NCBI GenBank assembly: GCA_041662485.1
Contig: JBAZSJ010000001.1
Coordinates: forward strand, 1 to 64,000
Direction of reading: 5' to 3'
From: Rariglobus sp041662485
GTDB taxonomy: Bacteria; Verrucomicrobiota; Verrucomicrobiia; Opitutales; Opitutaceae
DNA: 64,000 bases
A program made the position numbers and the translations under genes. A model generated the notes under the pieces. That model did not search any database. It saw only the letters and a program-made list of their open reading frames with translations, and was not told the origin of the DNA. This document shows, piece by piece, positions 48,162-56,799 of the stretch (its first letter is position 1; each line of letters begins with the position of its first letter).

Positions 48162-48275
48162 GTCGTGAGCGTATCCCGGTCGCGCCGGATGGCCAGACGC
48201 GTTGTTTTTATATCGCGCGTTAAGGCTGGATTGCCCGGACGGGCGGGGTTAAACCCTTGGCTCCTTTGCTTCTCC

Positions 48276-50675
48276 ATGGCTTCGCCCGAAGATTCTCCTG
48301 TGTCCCCGTCCGGGTTTTCCTTAAATCAGGAAAACGCGAAGTATGCGGAATGGCTCAGGCGCGGCATCGACGAGCACGCCATCGTGGCGATGACCGACAC
48401 GCAGGGCGTCATCACCTATGCCAACGACCGTTTTTGCGAGATTTCCGGCTACGCGCGCAAGGAGCTGATCGGCCAGACCCACCGGATCGTGAAATCCGAC
48501 GTGCATCCGCCGGCTTTTTTTGCCGACATGTGGCGCACGATCGCCGGCGGCCGCGTCTGGCACGGCACGATTTGCAACCGCTCCAAAAGCGGCGAGCTTT
48601 ACTGGGTCGAGAGCACCATCGTGCCGATGACCGGCCCCGACGGAAAGCCCGGCGGCTATCTCGCGCTGCGCACGGATATCACCCGGCTCAAGCTTGCCGA
48701 GGAATCCACCGCGCGGCTCGCCCACGATTATGCCGAGCAGGCCGCGCAGCTGCGCGAAGCCCGCGGTCAGCTGCAGATATTTTTTGAAGAGGGGCCGCTC
48801 GGCCTGAGCTGGCGCCAGATGGACGCCGACGGCCTGCCCGGGGCCAATTACGTCAACCGGCGCTTTTGCGAGATCATCGGGCTGACCATGGACGAGGCGC
48901 GCGACATCGAAAACGTCCGGCGTGTCACCCATCCGGAGGACTGGGACCGGCAGGAGGAACTCTCCCGCCAGCTCTACGAGGGCAAGGGCGACCGCTACAC
49001 GATTCAAAAGCGCTACATCCACAAGGACGGGCGCGCGATCTGGGGCGATCTCACGGTGGTGGTCGTGCGCGACGCTTCCGGCCGCGTCACCCATCACTTC
49101 GCGATGCTGGAGGACGTGACCGCGCGGCATGCCGCCGAGCAGGAATTGAAACGCAGCGAATCGCGCTGGCGCACCTACCTGCAGACCGCGAGCGAGATTC
49201 TTTACGCGATCACGCCCGAGGGCCGCTTCAAGTTCGTGTCCGATGCGTGGACCTCCAAGCTGGGCCACGAAATCGGCGATGTCATCGGCCATTCCTACAC
49301 CGAGTTCGTCCACCCCGACGACCTGCCCAATTACATCAGCTTTGTGAACGGCACGCTCGAACACGGCACCAACGCGGGCGGCATCGAGTATCGCGTGCGC
49401 CACAAGGACGGCCGCTGGATCTGGCACGCCTCGACCGGTTCGGCCTACACCGACCGCGACGGTCGTCGTGCCTACTTCGGCGTCGGTCGCGACATCAGTA
49501 TCCGACGCAAGGCGCAGGACGAGCTCAAGGCCGCGCTGGCCAAGCGCGAGGAGCTGGAGCAGATCATCAACCGTTCGCCCTCGGTCGTCGTGCTCTGGAA
49601 ATCCGAGGCCAACCAATGGCCCGTCGAATTCGTTTCGCAGAGCATCCGGCAGTTCGGCTACCAGCCCGAGGATTTTACCAGCCGCCGGCTCAGTTTCCGC
49701 GGCATCACGCATCCCGACGACCGCGACCGCGTGGGCGCCGAGGTGGACGCGCACGCCGCCACCGGCCATCACGAATACAATCAGGAATATCGCATCGTGT
49801 GCGCCGACGGTTCCATCCGCTGGGTGGACGACCACACGGTCGTGCGCTTCGACTCCGCCGGCAACGTCACCCACCACGAGGGGCTCATCACCGACATCAC
49901 CGCCCGCAAGGACGCCGAGGACCGGGAACGCGACCTGCGCGAACGCGATCTGCGTCTGGCCGGCGAAGTTCAGCATCATCTGCGTCCGCACGTTTTCCCC
50001 GACATCGGCGAGGTCGAGATCGAGGCGCTCTCGCAACCCTCGACCCATCTTGGCGGCGATTATTACGACGTGCTCGCGGTGGACGGGCGCCGCTGGGGTT
50101 TTGTGATCGCCGACGTGGCCGGCAAGGGCCCGGCCGCCGCGCTCATGATGGCCGCGTGCCGTGCCACGCTGCGCCTTTGCGCGGCGAACGAGCCGCGTGC
50201 CGCCGTCGTGGTCAAGCGGGTCAACCGAGCGCTTCACGCGGACATGCCGCGCGGCATGTTCATCTCCCTTTTTTACGGCATCCTCGATCTCGATACGAAC
50301 CGCTTCAACTACGTCCGCGCCGGCCACGAGCCCTCGCTGCTGCTACGGGCGGGCGGAGGCGAGCCGGAGTTGCTGGCCGCGGGCGGCCTCGCCCTCGGCT
50401 TTGACGACGGTTCCGTTTTTGACGCCGTGCTGGAGGAAGGAGAGGTGGAGATGCGCGCCGGCGACCTGCTCGCGCTCTACACGGACGGCATCACCGAGGC
50501 GGCCAACGCCGCCGGGGACGAGTTCGGCCGCGACCGCTTTGCCCAGGCGCTGGCGCGCCATGACCAGACGTCGCTAGCCAAGATGGTGGACAAGCTCGAC
50601 CGCTACCTGCGGCAGTTCTCCGCCCTCGCGCAGCGCAACGACGACCGCACGCTGCTGCTCGTCCGGCCGCGCTGA
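48276..50675 (+). CDS. multi-PAS PP2C/SpoIIE-type serine phosphatase
   Basis: A 799-residue cytoplasmic sensor phosphatase. There are four PAS domains (about 25-130, 160-285, 295-415 and 425-545; for example ITYANDRFCEISGYARKELI and FKFVSDAWTSKLGHEIGDVI), a short coiled coil, then a PP2C/SpoIIE domain (about 570-797) with metal-binding motifs HLGGDYYDV, VIADVAGKGPAAALMM, LLALYTDGITEAAN and RNDDRTLLLV. Such proteins dephosphorylate STAS anti-anti-sigma factors in partner-switching systems; no STAS or HATPase anti-sigma gene is next to it, so its target is elsewhere. No transmembrane helix. The ATG at 48276 was chosen over a long unconserved upstream ORF. Confidence 0.92.
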   Translation: MASPEDSPVSPSGFSLNQENAKYAEWLRRGIDEHAIVAMTDTQGVITYANDRFCEISGYARKELIGQTHRIVKSDVHPPAFFADMWRTIAGGRVWHGTICNRSKSGELYWVESTIVPMTGPDGKPGGYLALRTDITRLKLAEESTARLAHDYAEQAAQLREARGQLQIFFEEGPLGLSWRQMDADGLPGANYVNRRFCEIIGLTMDEARDIENVRRVTHPEDWDRQEELSRQLYEGKGDRYTIQKRYIHKDGRAIWGDLTVVVVRDASGRVTHHFAMLEDVTARHAAEQELKRSESRWRTYLQTASEILYAITPEGRFKFVSDAWTSKLGHEIGDVIGHSYTEFVHPDDLPNYISFVNGTLEHGTNAGGIEYRVRHKDGRWIWHASTGSAYTDRDGRRAYFGVGRDISIRRKAQDELKAALAKREELEQIINRSPSVVVLWKSEANQWPVEFVSQSIRQFGYQPEDFTSRRLSFRGITHPDDRDRVGAEVDAHAATGHHEYNQEYRIVCADGSIRWVDDHTVVRFDSAGNVTHHEGLITDITARKDAEDRERDLRERDLRLAGEVQHHLRPHVFPDIGEVEIEALSQPSTHLGGDYYDVLAVDGRRWGFVIADVAGKGPAAALMMAACRATLRLCAANEPRAAVVVKRVNRALHADMPRGMFISLFYGILDLDTNRFNYVRAGHEPSLLLRAGGGEPELLAAGGLALGFDDGSVFDAVLEEGEVEMRAGDLLALYTDGITEAANAAGDEFGRDRFAQALARHDQTSLAKMVDKLDRYLRQFSALAQRNDDRTLLLVRPR

Positions 50676-50676
50676 T

Positions 50677-51972
50677 TTAGAACGTGTATTTCACGCCGGC
50701 GCTCGCGAGCCAGTGGACGTATTCGCGTCCGGGTTTGTTCGCGATGACCGAGTCGCTCCACTCGCGGCTGACGGCCATGTTTATCTTGGTATTGGCGTTG
50801 AAGGCGTAGCATGCCCCGCCTGAAACCGTGTAAATGGAGTCGTCGCGGTAGCCGGCGGGCGCGACGTAAGCCTGGTTTTTGCCTTCCTGATAATTAAAGC
50901 CGGCGCTGGTGCTCCACGTTTTCGTGAAGGTGTGTTTCCAGGCGAGATCGTAGACGATGTGCTCGTAGACTCCGCAACCGCCCCCGGGCAGCCAGAGGTA
51001 ATCCTTCATGGAGAGGGCGAGGGCGTCCGAAGACGAAGGCGTCCACGTGGCGGAGCCTTCGGCATAATGGGTCGTGCGGGTGCGATCAAAGCCGGCGGCG
51101 GCGGAGTCGGTGTAGCGCCGCACATCGGGGCCGCCGGAAAACTTGAGGGAGAGGGAGGGGCGGACCTTGCCTTCGACCCCGACGAGAAAACGCGTGAGTG
51201 TGTTGGAGTAGTTGTCTTTTACGCCGAGGAGATTGGCCTGGCGCTGTTCGCCGAGGCGTACGCCCGCGACGAGGGCGAGGTCTTTGCGGACAAACCACCC
51301 GGCGTCCACGCCCGCCGACCACTCGGAGCGGTCGACGTAGTTGGCGTAGCCGGGTGTCGAACCGACGCCCTTTGTGGGTTTATGCGTCGTCTGAAAATCC
51401 TGGAAAATCGCGTCGCCCGCCGCGCGCACGAAGGCTTCGGGGCAGAGGGCGTAGGTGAGGTTGGCGCCGCCTTTCGTCGTCATCTGGTCGCGTCGCGAGC
51501 GCACCTGTTCGCCGCCCATCGCGGGAGCGCCGCCGGTCTGGCCGAAGACGGGCGCCTCGGATGAACCGTCGACGAGCAGCAAGTTGCCTGTCGCGGCGTA
51601 GCTCCATGCGTTGTTTTGGCCGCGCAGACCGGCGTTGAAGCGGTGATCGTCGTGGTTTTCGGAGTCAAAACGCTGGTAACGGATGAGCTCCGGCGAGTAG
51701 CCGGCGTCGATGGCGAGGGCGTTGGAGGGTTGCCAGGTGGCGACAAGCGCAAGCGAGGCGGAATACACCAGGGAGCCCGCCTCGGCGGGCACGCCGTTGG
51801 GATTTACGGACATGGCGTGCCGGTCCTGGAGGAAGACATTGTCGTCGTAAGCGGTGCGCGCACCGGCGGTCACGCCGGTTTTCCACGTCGACGCGGAATC
51901 GGCCGCACCGGCGGAACCGGAGAGCAAAAGGAACAGGCCGAGAAAGAGCGTGCGGCGGCTGGAGACGTGCAT
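50677..51972 (-). CDS. putative outer-membrane beta-barrel protein
   Basis: A 431-residue protein with a signal peptide (FLGLFLLLSGSAGAADS) and many alternating amphipathic strands typical of an outer-membrane barrel (SLVYSASLALVATWQPSN, AWSYAATGNLLLVDG, LSLKFSGGPDVRRYTDS), ending in Phe (ASAGVKYTF), the usual barrel-assembly signal. The start of the mature part (GVTAGARTAYDDNVFLQD) is like outer membrane beta-barrel families of exopolysaccharide loci, but I cannot assign one. It is convergent with the phosphatase gene, separated by one base. Confidence 0.75.
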   Translation of the reverse strand: MHVSSRRTLFLGLFLLLSGSAGAADSASTWKTGVTAGARTAYDDNVFLQDRHAMSVNPNGVPAEAGSLVYSASLALVATWQPSNALAIDAGYSPELIRYQRFDSENHDDHRFNAGLRGQNNAWSYAATGNLLLVDGSSEAPVFGQTGGAPAMGGEQVRSRRDQMTTKGGANLTYALCPEAFVRAAGDAIFQDFQTTHKPTKGVGSTPGYANYVDRSEWSAGVDAGWFVRKDLALVAGVRLGEQRQANLLGVKDNYSNTLTRFLVGVEGKVRPSLSLKFSGGPDVRRYTDSAAAGFDRTRTTHYAEGSATWTPSSSDALALSMKDYLWLPGGGCGVYEHIVYDLAWKHTFTKTWSTSAGFNYQEGKNQAYVAPAGYRDDSIYTVSGGACYAFNANTKINMAVSREWSDSVIANKPGREYVHWLASAGVKYTF

Positions 51973-52213
51973 GGCATGACCAGCTTAGCGAAGGAGGAAC
52001 ATTCCCGCGGGGCATTCCTTGGGATTGTGTGTGCGTGATTTGGCTACATTTCGTTTTTATATTTGCGTGCGGTTGACCAAAAAACGCAGAGGATACATCC
52101 CAACACACCGCTATGCTTGGCACCATGGACCGGCCCGCCCACCACATGAAAAATATCCGCATCACACACCCGCAGGCGGGTGGCTTCGCCGTGCGAACCA
52201 AGGGGGGGCGCGC

Positions 52214-53020
52214 TTGAGCGCGGACTACCAGCCCTGGGTCAAGGACGACCAGCGCGAGGTCACCCGCCTCTGCGCGCAGACGGGCGTCATGCTGCTGCAA
52301 CACAGCGCGGAAAGCGCCCTCGTGGAATCGGTCTCGCGCCGGCTCGGGCTGGCGCTCGGCATGGATTCGGTCGAGATCGCGCTCATGGCCAACGGCATCA
52401 CCGTGACGACCATCCGCGAGGGCCGTTGCCACACGACCGTCCGGCGAAACATCGATCGCGGCATCAACATGCACGTCGTCACCGAAGTGCAGCGCGCGAT
52501 CCTGCTGACGGAGGAAAAGAAACTGGATCTCGCGGGCATCGCGCGGCGGCTGGATGAGATCAAGCCGTTCCGTTATCCGCGCTGGCTGGTGTCGGTGATG
52601 GTGGGGCTTTCGTGCGCCGCCTTTGCGCGGCTGGGCCTCTTGGCGCGCGGGGCGGATGCCGACCTCGGCACCTTCGTGCTCACCTTTGTGGCGAGCGGCG
52701 TGGCCATGCACGTCAGGCAATGGCTGGCCCATCTGCACTTCAATCCGCTGGTCAATTTTGCGACCGCGGCGTTTGTGGCCACGTCCATCGCGGCGCAGGG
52801 CGTGATCCACCACTGGGTGGACAGCCCGAAGGTCGCGATGTCGGCGTGCGTGCTCCTGTTCGTGCCGGGCTTTCCGCTCATCAACGCGGTGTCCGACATG
52901 GTCAAGGGCTACATCAACACGGGCATCTCGCGCGGCGTCATGGCCGTGCTGCTGCTGCTGGCCTGCTGCGGGGGCATCGTGTTGGCCATGACGGTATGGA
53001 ACGCCTGGACCTGGTTATGA
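52214..53020 (+). CDS. ThrE-type threonine/serine exporter, N-terminal part (TTG start)
   Basis: A 268-residue protein with the cytoplasmic ThrE domain (DQREVTRLCAQTGVMLLQHS, then ESVSRRLGLALGMDSVEIAL, VTTIREGRCHTTV) followed by about four to five transmembrane helices and FVPGFPLINAVSDMVKGYIN. Together with the next gene it corresponds to the two halves of ThrE, as in the E. coli YjjP/YjjB pair. I chose a TTG start at 52214 because a strong AGGGGG Shine-Dalgarno lies about 6 bp upstream and homology begins right after; the in-frame ORF extends further up without conserved sequence. Confidence 0.85.
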   Translation: MSADYQPWVKDDQREVTRLCAQTGVMLLQHSAESALVESVSRRLGLALGMDSVEIALMANGITVTTIREGRCHTTVRRNIDRGINMHVVTEVQRAILLTEEKKLDLAGIARRLDEIKPFRYPRWLVSVMVGLSCAAFARLGLLARGADADLGTFVLTFVASGVAMHVRQWLAHLHFNPLVNFATAAFVATSIAAQGVIHHWVDSPKVAMSACVLLFVPGFPLINAVSDMVKGYINTGISRGVMAVLLLLACCGGIVLAMTVWNAWTWL

Positions 53021-53499
53021 ACATCTTTCTCACACTTTTGCAGGACTTCGGGCTCGCCGCCGTGCCGGCGGTGGGCTTCGCGATGATTTTCAACGTGCCC
53101 AAACCGGCGCTCAAATACTGCGCCATCGCGGGGGCCCTCGGTCATGCGCTGCGTTTCAGTCTATATAAGACCGAACTGTTCGGGCTGGGCCCGCTGCCCA
53201 TCGAGTGGGCGACGTTGATCGCGGCCGGCGTGATCAGCATGATCGGCATCTACTGGGCGCAAAAGTGGCGCGCGCACCCCAAGGTTTTCACCGTGGCGGC
53301 GATCATCCCGATGATCCCGGGCGTTTACGCGTTCACCGCGCTGCTGGCGCTGGTGGAGATGGAGCGCAAGGGCTTCAATCCGGATCTCCTGAAGATCGCC
53401 TTCGACAACGGCTCCAAGGCGATGTTCATCGTCGCCGCGCTGGCGATCGGCCTGGCGCTGCCGGGGCTGCTCTTCTACCGGCGCAAACCCGTGGTATAG
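53017..53499 (+). CDS. ThrE-type threonine/serine exporter, C-terminal part
   Basis: A 160-residue membrane protein with about five helices (MNIFLTLLQDFGLAAVPAVG, then AVGFAMIFNVPKPAL, IEWATLIAAGVISMIGIYWA, FTVAAIIPMIPGVYAFTALL). The IPMIPG segment is a hallmark of the second ThrE half (YjjB-like). Its ATG overlaps the stop of the first half (ATGA at 53017-53020), so the two subunits are probably made together. Export of serine or threonine is known for family members; the substrate here is inferred. Confidence 0.85.
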   Translation: MNIFLTLLQDFGLAAVPAVGFAMIFNVPKPALKYCAIAGALGHALRFSLYKTELFGLGPLPIEWATLIAAGVISMIGIYWAQKWRAHPKVFTVAAIIPMIPGVYAFTALLALVEMERKGFNPDLLKIAFDNGSKAMFIVAALAIGLALPGLLFYRRKPVV

Positions 53500-53541
53500 G
53501 CGCGTGGCGCCGTTCGCCTGCGCGCCCTGAAATCCCGGGAT

Positions 53542-54117
53542 TTACGGATACAGGGACTGTTCGGACCACTTGTTGCCGTGGCGCGTGTAGGCCAGGCGCT
53601 CGTGCATGCGGAACGGACGTTCCTGCCACAGCTCGATCGTTTCGTGGACGAGGCGGTAGCCGGTCCAGTTGGCCGGACGGGGCACGCGACCGCGCGGATG
53701 GCGGATCATCTCGGCGGCGACGCCGCGTTCGAGTTCCGCGTAGCCGTCGAGCGGTTGCGATTGTTTGGAGACGCGGGCGCCGATGCGGCTCAGGTAGGGG
53801 CGCGAGTTGAAATAGGCGTCGGCCTCCTCGTCGGTCACGAGCTCGACGCGGCCGGTGACGCGCACCTGGCGTCCGGGCGGATTCCAGTAGAAGCAGAGGG
53901 CGGCGTAGGGGCAGTGGCGAAGATCGTCGGCCTTGGGGCTGTCGGTGTTGGTGTAGAACACGAATCCCTGCTGGTCGGCGTGCTTGAGCAGCAACATGCG
54001 CACGGAGGGGTGGTTGTTTGCGTCGACGGTTGCCAGCGCCATGGCGGTGGGCTCCTGAACGCCGTGGCGTTTGGCGTCTTCTAGCCAAGTTTGGAAGGTG
54101 TGCAGGGGGTCCGTCAT
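53542..54117 (-). CDS. pdxH: pyridoxamine 5'-phosphate oxidase
   Basis: A 191-residue FMN enzyme that oxidises pyridoxamine or pyridoxine phosphate to pyridoxal phosphate. Conserved stretches are PTAMALATVDANNHPSVRML and LLKHADQQGFVFYTNTDSPK, then QVRVTGRVELV, the FNSRPYLSRIGARVSKQSQP region and the C-terminal RLVHETIELWQ...RMHERLAYTR ending. Length is normal (about 200). It is divergent from the HTH gene that follows. Confidence 0.95.
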   Translation of the reverse strand: MTDPLHTFQTWLEDAKRHGVQEPTAMALATVDANNHPSVRMLLLKHADQQGFVFYTNTDSPKADDLRHCPYAALCFYWNPPGRQVRVTGRVELVTDEEADAYFNSRPYLSRIGARVSKQSQPLDGYAELERGVAAEMIRHPRGRVPRPANWTGYRLVHETIELWQERPFRMHERLAYTRHGNKWSEQSLYP

Positions 54118-54217
54118 AAGTGGAGATTGTAGACGTCATTGTCTTTGTGCGCTGCGCATGGTTTGACCGAAACTACGCAAAAACCACCCGCCAACGCCGT
54201 CGCTCCATTCGACTCAC

Positions 54218-54252
54218 GGATAGTTTGTCACTTAATAAGTGACAAACTATCC
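54218..54252. repeat. 35-bp palindrome upstream of the HTH gene (possible operator)
   Basis: GGATAGTTTGTCACTTA (54218-54234), one central A and TAAGTGACAAACTATCC (54236-54252) are a perfect inverted repeat. The 13-bp core AGTTTGTCACTTA and its complement reappear directly after the HTH gene's stop codon. Its position 23 bp before the ATG fits an operator bound by the HTH protein itself, but it could also be an element end. Confidence 0.9.
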
Positions 54253-54274
54253 GATTGGGTGTGACGATAACTCC

Positions 54275-54670
54275 ATGAAAAAAGGCCTTTCGAACACGGG
54301 TGTGCCCACGCCGAGGAATTTGATCGCGGACTTGCTGTTCACCTTGGGCGAGCTGGCGGTGGATCAGGCCAGGCTGGCCGCAGCGAGGCGCGGTGAGGTG
54401 CGTCGTGTTAGGAAGGGGTCCACCTTGAGGCCGGGGGATGATACTCCTTTATGGAACTCTCTTGTGGACAGCATGAAGCCGCATCTTGCAAAACGGGGAG
54501 TCAAAGCCAATCTGGCTCGTGTGCTTGAGGTTCCCCGTCAGCGGGTCAGCGACTATTTTGTGACACGCACGCAGATGCCGGATGCGGAGCGGATGTTGCA
54601 CGTCCTCCTGTGGCTTGCTTCCCGTCAGGAGCCAGGAACGCTCGGGAAAATTCCCAAGCCGGTCCGATAA
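54275..54670 (+). CDS. small HTH-type DNA-binding protein bracketed by palindromes
   Basis: A 131-residue protein: helical N-terminal half (LIADLLFTLGELAVDQARLA), a basic stretch (RRGEVRRVRKG) and a lambda-repressor-like helix-turn-helix at about 76-107 (VKANLARVLEVPRQRVSDYF). I do not recognise a named family. I chose the ATG at 54275; a GTG at 54239 lies inside the palindrome. It is the only gene between two near-identical palindromes, which suggests either autoregulation by direct binding or a small transferable cassette. Composition is slightly less GC-rich than its neighbours. Confidence 0.65.
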   Translation: MKKGLSNTGVPTPRNLIADLLFTLGELAVDQARLAAARRGEVRRVRKGSTLRPGDDTPLWNSLVDSMKPHLAKRGVKANLARVLEVPRQRVSDYFVTRTQMPDAERMLHVLLWLASRQEPGTLGKIPKPVR

Positions 54671-54697
54671 AGTTTGTCACTTATTAAGTGACAAACT
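54671..54697. repeat. 27-bp palindrome downstream of the HTH gene
   Basis: AGTTTGTCACTTA (54671-54683), a central T and TAAGTGACAAACT (54685-54697) form a perfect inverted repeat beginning right after the TAA stop codon. The core is identical to that at 54218-54252 except for the central base and the four outer base pairs. It may serve as a terminator (weak; no T-run), a second operator or the other end of a small element. Confidence 0.9.
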
Positions 54698-54776
54698 GAT
54701 TTGTCTGGCTGGATGAGATATTTGGGCTGACAGGCGGCGCGGCAGGTTAACCGGGGACTCGCTAGAGGGATAAAAA

Positions 54777-55178
54777 GTGCAATCATGTCAGCCGCGCCCG
54801 CCGCACCCAACGGCCGACGGACGAACCTTGAGCCCCCCTGCCAATTGCCTCCACTGCGGAGTGTGCTGTTTTTCACAGCTCGATACCTACGCGCGCGTCA
54901 CCGGCGGCGATTGGGAACGGCTTGGCGTCGAAGCCGGTCGCGTAGCCCATTTCATCGGGCATCGCGCCTACATGAAAATGACCGACGGACGCTGCGCGGC
55001 TCTGGCGCTCCGACGGACACCGGAGGGCGGGCCGGAATTTTTTTGCACGATTTACGAAAAGCGTCCGCAGGTGTGTCGCGATCTCGCGCGCGGGTCGCCG
55101 GAGTGCGAGGGCGAGCGGGATACGAAGGGGGCCCGGGTGGCTGCACGCCCGGAGGTCTCCGGCTCTATTTTGAGCTGA
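54777..55178 (+). CDS. YkgJ-type cysteine-cluster protein (GTG start)
   Basis: A 133-residue protein with the cysteine pattern NCLHCGVCC (C24, C27, C30, C31), DGRCAAL and FFCTIYEKRPQVCRDLARGS...C, as in the zinc- or iron-chelating YkgJ/UPF0153 family. The function is unknown. The start GTG at 54777 is preferred because AGAGGGA lies about 7 bp upstream; an ATG at 54785 is in another frame with no family match. It follows the HTH cassette. Confidence 0.8.
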   Translation: MQSCQPRPPHPTADGRTLSPPANCLHCGVCCFSQLDTYARVTGGDWERLGVEAGRVAHFIGHRAYMKMTDGRCAALALRRTPEGGPEFFCTIYEKRPQVCRDLARGSPECEGERDTKGARVAARPEVSGSILS

Positions 55179-55563
55179 AACCGGTCCAGTATCTCTGCCG
55201 GGCGAGAGAGGGGAGGCGCGGGCGAAAATATGTTTGGGCATATTTCCGAACTTGTGCTCTGGACGTTCGTAAACTTTTCGTCTTGAAATGGTTATTTCCT
55301 ATAGAACACTGCATAACCGATTCGTTCAACTTTACTAATACAGGGGATTCCGTTTATTCGCATCGATTTTAAATTAAATGAATAACGCTGGGAGTGAGCA
55401 TAAAAACCGCAGGGGTGGGGTGATCGTCCTGCATGTTGGAATAATTGTGGCTATAGGGCGGCATCAACAGGGTGCTGCAACCGTCCGCCGATAAAGGGAA
55501 ACGGGCGCGGCATTTCGGGGTTTCCGTGGCCCGCTTCCACCTCAGGCATCTATTTTTTTAATA
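55179..55563. other. gene-free, AT-richer region upstream of the exopolysaccharide cassette
   Basis: A 385-bp stretch without a convincing gene. Its middle (about 55240-55400) is much richer in A and T than the flanks, with TTTACTAATACAGGGG and TTTTAAATTAAATGAATAA-like stretches. It should hold the promoter of the hlyD-type gene. I saw no recognised riboswitch or operator. Confidence 0.5.
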
Positions 55564-56799
55564 ATGAAATTTTGGGTTGGAAAACTGTTCGGAACCTTGC
55601 GGATCGCATGTGCGGTCTGCCTCATCCTGGTCTCGGTTTGGGCGCTGTTGCTGCCGCCGCTGTTCCCTTTCAGCGCGCATGCGATCATCAACACCAAGGT
55701 GGTGACCGTCCGCACACGGGATCCGGGGCAGATCGGCCTTTTGTCCGCCACCAAGCTGGATGTTTTGAAGGCCGGCGACCGCATCGCCCGCGTGACGCGG
55801 GATCTGAGCAAGATCCAACGGGTGCTCGCGGAGCGGCAGTTCACGCGCCAGAAGCTCAAGGAGCAGCTCGACAGCATGGACAGGACGATCTCCGAGCGGC
55901 AGAAAAAACTGGACGAGGCGGAGGCGAGTTTGATCCGCGCGCGTCAGGGCGCCCAGCAGGTCCTGGTTCAGACCCAAAAATCGGCGGTTGAGAAGGTGCG
56001 GATTTACCAGGAGAGCCTCGCCGAGAAAAAAGCGAATCAGGCTCGGGTGGCGCCGTTGTTCAAGGACGGGATCATCACTTCGGCGCAGTGGTCGGAGGTC
56101 CGCGAGCAGACCATCGAGGCGGAGAAAAGCCTGATGGCGGCCGAAAACGAGCTGGTGCAGATCCAATCGAGGCAGGACGGGTTGCGCGAAGGAGCGGGCG
56201 GCCTTCCCCAGGAAACCGAGGGCGTGGTCGCGAGAATCGGCTCGGACAGCCAGGCCCTCGCCACGCTGCGAGTCCAGCGGCTCGCCTTGGGCGTGGAGCT
56301 GGACGAGGTGGACAACCAGATCGCGTCGCAGAAATCCTACCGCGACATAGACCGCTCGTATGAGCTCTCCACGCCGATCGACGGGGTCGTCTGGCGAAGC
56401 CAGGTGGTGAACGGAGAGAGCGTGGGGGGCGGCGATGCGGTCGCCGACATGGCGGACGCCCATGCGATCTTCGTGGAGGCTTATTTCCGCCGGGATTTCA
56501 TGAACAGCATCTCGGTGGGCGACCGGGCGAGCATCTACGTCATCGGCGAATCCCGCTTCATCACGGGGCGGGTGGTGGACGTCCAGGTGCAGGAGCACAC
56601 GGCCAGCGCGCCCAACATCATCAACACGATTTCGTTGGATGCCGCGATGTTGCGCGTGAGCATCGAGATCGAGGACAAGTCCGCGTTGACGACGAAAAAC
56701 ATCGGACAGCTGACGAAGGTTTTAATCTCAGGCGGAAGCACCGGATGGCTCCAGCGGGGATTGGTCTGGTTGAGCCTCTACCTAAGGAGCCATCAGTGA
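55564..56799 (+). CDS. HlyD-type membrane fusion (adaptor) protein
   Basis: A 411-residue periplasmic adaptor: one N-terminal membrane helix (about 12-32), a beta segment (VVTVRTRDPGQIGLLSATKL), a long coiled-coil hairpin (about 75-235: ERQFTRQKLKEQLDSMDRTI) and a C-terminal beta-barrel with STPIDGVVWRSQVVNGESVG, the HlyD/lipoyl motif. It should bridge the inner-membrane glycosyltransferase encoded next to the outer-membrane TolC-like protein. Its stop overlaps the next gene's GTG. Confidence 0.88.
   Translation: MKFWVGKLFGTLRIACAVCLILVSVWALLLPPLFPFSAHAIINTKVVTVRTRDPGQIGLLSATKLDVLKAGDRIARVTRDLSKIQRVLAERQFTRQKLKEQLDSMDRTISERQKKLDEAEASLIRARQGAQQVLVQTQKSAVEKVRIYQESLAEKKANQARVAPLFKDGIITSAQWSEVREQTIEAEKSLMAAENELVQIQSRQDGLREGAGGLPQETEGVVARIGSDSQALATLRVQRLALGVELDEVDNQIASQKSYRDIDRSYELSTPIDGVVWRSQVVNGESVGGGDAVADMADAHAIFVEAYFRRDFMNSISVGDRASIYVIGESRFITGRVVDVQVQEHTASAPNIINTISLDAAMLRVSIEIEDKSALTTKNIGQLTKVLISGGSTGWLQRGLVWLSLYLRSHQ

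Noticed and set aside
54785..55372. Alternative ATG-started frame over the YkgJ-type gene
   Set aside because: It is Arg/Ala-rich without any conserved motif, while the GTG-started frame shows the cysteine cluster and has a Shine-Dalgarno sequence.
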